Origin: Oleidesulfovibrio sp047973035
GTDB taxonomy: Bacteria > Desulfobacterota > Desulfovibrionia > Desulfovibrionales > Desulfovibrionaceae
Reading direction: 5' to 3'
Assembly (NCBI RefSeq): GCF_047973035.1
Contig: NZ_JBKEBF010000037.1
Span: 1 to 64,000 of the forward strand
DNA: 64,000 bases
Below the pieces are notes generated by a model. It worked only from the letters and a program-made list of their open reading frames with translations, did no database searches and was not told where the DNA came from. Of the stretch, positions 62,622-64,000 are shown one piece after another. The position numbers and the translations under genes were made by a program. Position 1 is the stretch's first letter. Each line of letters begins with the position of its first letter.

Positions 62622-62655
62622 AACCGGCCGGAATATTTTCCGGCCGGTTTTTTTG
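62622..62655 (+). terminator. zraP terminator
   Basis: Stem AACCGGCCGGAA (62622-62633) / TTCCGGCCGGTT (62638-62649), 4-base loop, long T tail. Confidence 0.95.
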
Positions 62656-62799
62656 TTTTTTAAAATAAAAATTGAATGCTAACTCAAGGTGTTAACATGG
62701 GATTCTATGTAAAAAAATACTATGCGAGTAATCAATCATTAGTGTTTATATATAAAATCCAATATGATACATGATTAAGTTATTTTTTTCACATTCTCC

Positions 62800-62828
62800 T
62801 TGACGAATTTTTAGAGCGGTCATATATG
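62800..62828 (+). promoter_or_regulatory. Candidate sigma-70 promoter of the small gene
   Basis: TTGACG (62800-62805), 17-base spacer, TATATG (62823-62828), about 75 bases upstream of the small gene's start. Confidence 0.6.
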
Positions 62829-62904
62829 TGAATCAACGTGATTGGTCGCTCAGTTTGAACAATGGGTAAGCAAGCTGAGCCAGAATCAAAGTGAGGATAA
62901 GCTT

Positions 62905-63099
62905 ATGCGTACCAGAAGAAGAATGAACAGAGAAGATCGTCAACAGATCTATCGTTGGGTTAACCGTGCAATGATGGGATGTCTGATTTTTGCTTTAGCA
63001 GCAGGATGTTTCTCTTTCCGCCCCAAGAACACCAATCTTGTTCATGGTATGCCTGTAGCTGCAACGGCTGCCTTGCAGTCTCCTCAGACCCATTTTTAA
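62905..63099 (+). CDS. Small membrane protein or lipoprotein of unknown function
   Basis: 64 residues from ATG 62905 with AGGATAAGCTT upstream. A long basic start (MRTRRRMNREDRQQIYRWVN) precedes a hydrophobic part GCLIFALAAGCFSF, whose LAAGC could be a non-canonical lipobox, and a short tail VHGMPVAATAALQSPQTHF. It has its own promoter and terminator, so it is a real transcription unit. No family recognised. The length is near the lower limit for confident calling, but the expression signals support it. Confidence 0.6.
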   Translation: MRTRRRMNREDRQQIYRWVNRAMMGCLIFALAAGCFSFRPKNTNLVHGMPVAATAALQSPQTHF

Positions 63100-63138
63100 G
63101 CATTGCTCCATCCGGGGTTATTAGTGTGACCCTTTTTT

Positions 63139-63166
63139 GCCCGTCTGCTGTGCAGGCGGGCTTTTT
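63139..63166 (+). terminator. Terminator of the small gene
   Basis: Stem GCCCGTCTGC / GCAGGCGGGC with one internal G-T mismatch, 3-base loop, five T, 40 bases past the stop. Confidence 0.9.
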
Positions 63167-63693
63167 GTTGTTCTGGTAAGGCCGATAAAGGTCTTCTCAC
63201 TAAGGCAGGCTGAAGGATGAATTTTACTATTCCGGTGAGTGATTTTCTGAGGTGGTTCTTTAAATCACTATGCCGTCTTTCTGCAGCTATCCATTGGCTT
63301 TCCGGAGATTCTGACCTTTACTTCCTCGTGCTATCAGTACGCCAATAAACTCTTTTCTTTTTTATCAAGTGCAGGTCGCTTGTTACTCTGCCGGTGTATT
63401 ATGATCTGGGGTAAAAAAACTTTGATAGACTTAACGGTAAGTTGTGTGGATCTTGGTAAAACTTTTCTTTTTTTTATTGCTGAGAATCTTCTCCAAACTG
63501 TGTAAGCTTCCCGGAATTATCTAAGGTCATGCAGCTTCTTTATATTGTCTGGGTGCCTTTTGTTGCACCTGTTCAGGTATGTGAGTGCTTTCTGTGTAAC
63601 GAAAACGGCATGTTCTGTTGTTCTTCATAAAAAACAGCTTGTGTATGGCTTTTTTCTTTTAGTCATGTTAGGAATGATTTTTGTTAACAAAAG
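63167..63693. other. Long leader region upstream of nrdJ
   Basis: About 530 bases without a gene. T-rich on the plus strand. I looked for a cobalamin riboswitch B12 box and for NrdR boxes and did not recognise either. A small RNA or other leader structure is possible. Confidence 0.4.
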
Positions 63694-63723
63694 TTGAGAT
63701 AAAATTTAACATACTGATATAAT
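63694..63723 (+). promoter_or_regulatory. Candidate nrdJ promoter
   Basis: TTGAGA (63694-63699), 18-base spacer, TATAAT (63718-63723), about 23 bases before the nrdJ start; AAGGAAGGGAG follows. Confidence 0.55.
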
Positions 63724-63745
63724 GAATAAAGAAGGAAGGGAGTTC

Positions 63746-64000
63746 ATGAAGGGGATGCCTAAACAACCTAAAGATTTAACGCCGGTTACACTTAATTCCA
63801 ATGCGGAAGTTGTGCTGTCCAGGCGCTATTTTCGTAAGGGACCGGACGGACAGCCATTGGAAGATGCAACCGGACTTTTCTGGCGTGTTGCAGCTGCCAT
63901 CGCCAATGAAGAAGACAAATACAAAGACTCTTCGTGGAAGAAGGACTCACTGGCAAAAGAATTTTATAATCTTATGACTTCATGGAAGTTTTTGCCAAAT
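63746..64000 (+). CDS. nrdJ: Adenosylcobalamin-dependent ribonucleotide reductase, N-terminal part
   Basis: The 85 codons to the window edge read MKGMPKQPKDLTPVTLNSNA, then VVLSRRYFRKGPDGQPLEDA and FWRVAAAIANEED, the start of class II (NrdJ) B12-dependent ribonucleoside-diphosphate reductase. It reduces ribonucleotides without oxygen and suits an anaerobe. AAGGAAGGGAG precedes the ATG. The rest, with active-site cysteines, lies outside the window. Confidence 0.85.
   Translation, partial: MKGMPKQPKDLTPVTLNSNAEVVLSRRYFRKGPDGQPLEDATGLFWRVAAAIANEEDKYKDSSWKKDSLAKEFYNLMTSWKFLPN

Larger units (their letters stand above)
62536..62904. other. zraP to small-gene intergenic region
   Basis: About 370 bases with the zraP terminator (62622-62655), an A+T-rich stretch and a sigma-70-type promoter for the following small gene. 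No credible extra gene. Confidence 0.55.

Noticed and set aside
63167..63745. Possible cobalamin riboswitch before nrdJ
   Set aside because: I could not recognise the B12 box or core stems.

Overview
The window looks like a stretch of a mesophilic sulfate-reducing Desulfovibrionales chromosome, probably Desulfovibrionaceae with a medium G+C content. The genus is inferred from gene order and protein style; no marker was compared by search. Supporting points are the run dnaA-dnaN-gyrB-gyrA followed by a TPR lipoprotein, a Zra-type zinc/envelope-stress system, a UXX-star-like glutaredoxin fold protein and a B12-dependent ribonucleotide reductase at the right edge.

Left part (1-13 kb). The window opens in the tail of a phage-type gene (DUF1353-like). 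Short direct repeats follow, then a glycosyltransferase (gtrB) whose 5' two thirds are missing next to an intact gtrA, so mobile DNA has cut into a cell-surface glycosylation locus. An M48 peptidase follows, then a four-gene phosphonate/phosphite-type ABC transporter (phnD-phnC-phnE-phnE). Next come a glpR-type repressor, a HAD phosphatase, a CNNM/CBS transporter and glpD. glpD has a TTCG...CGAA dyad just upstream that would suit GlpR.

Middle (13-34 kb). This is a mosaic of single genes and small operons: GAF protein + gap, a solute-binding lipoprotein, a Cys-rich amidohydrolase, a diguanylate cyclase, several alpha/beta hydrolases and a class 3 lipase. It also has alkaline phosphatase with YibE/F downstream, a PA2779/PA2778 small-membrane-protein and C39-like peptidase pair, a LysR regulator and an HD-GYP protein.

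34.5-37.6 kb is a decayed island. It ends at an intact tRNA-Ala(GGC) and begins at a degraded copy of that tRNA's 3' end and terminator. It holds a methyltransferase, a frameshifted membrane protein and a further remnant.

Right part (37.7-64 kb). Genes are lgt, infA, a PhoR-like kinase divergent from a Pit phosphate transporter with its DUF47 partner (a PHO-box-like repeat lies between them), a hybrid sensor kinase interrupted by an in-frame TAG, a MerR-headed regulator, an M23 peptidase, dnaA-dnaN-gyrB-gyrA, and zraR/zraS divergent from zraP. zraP has a textbook sigma-54 promoter. A 64-residue membrane or lipoprotein gene and the start of nrdJ close the window.

Phosphorus metabolism recurs (phn transporter, GlpR/GlpD, HAD phosphatase, alkaline phosphatase, PhoR, Pit/DUF47), which suggests but does not prove shared regulation. 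I saw no CRISPR array, rRNA, or complete insertion sequence.
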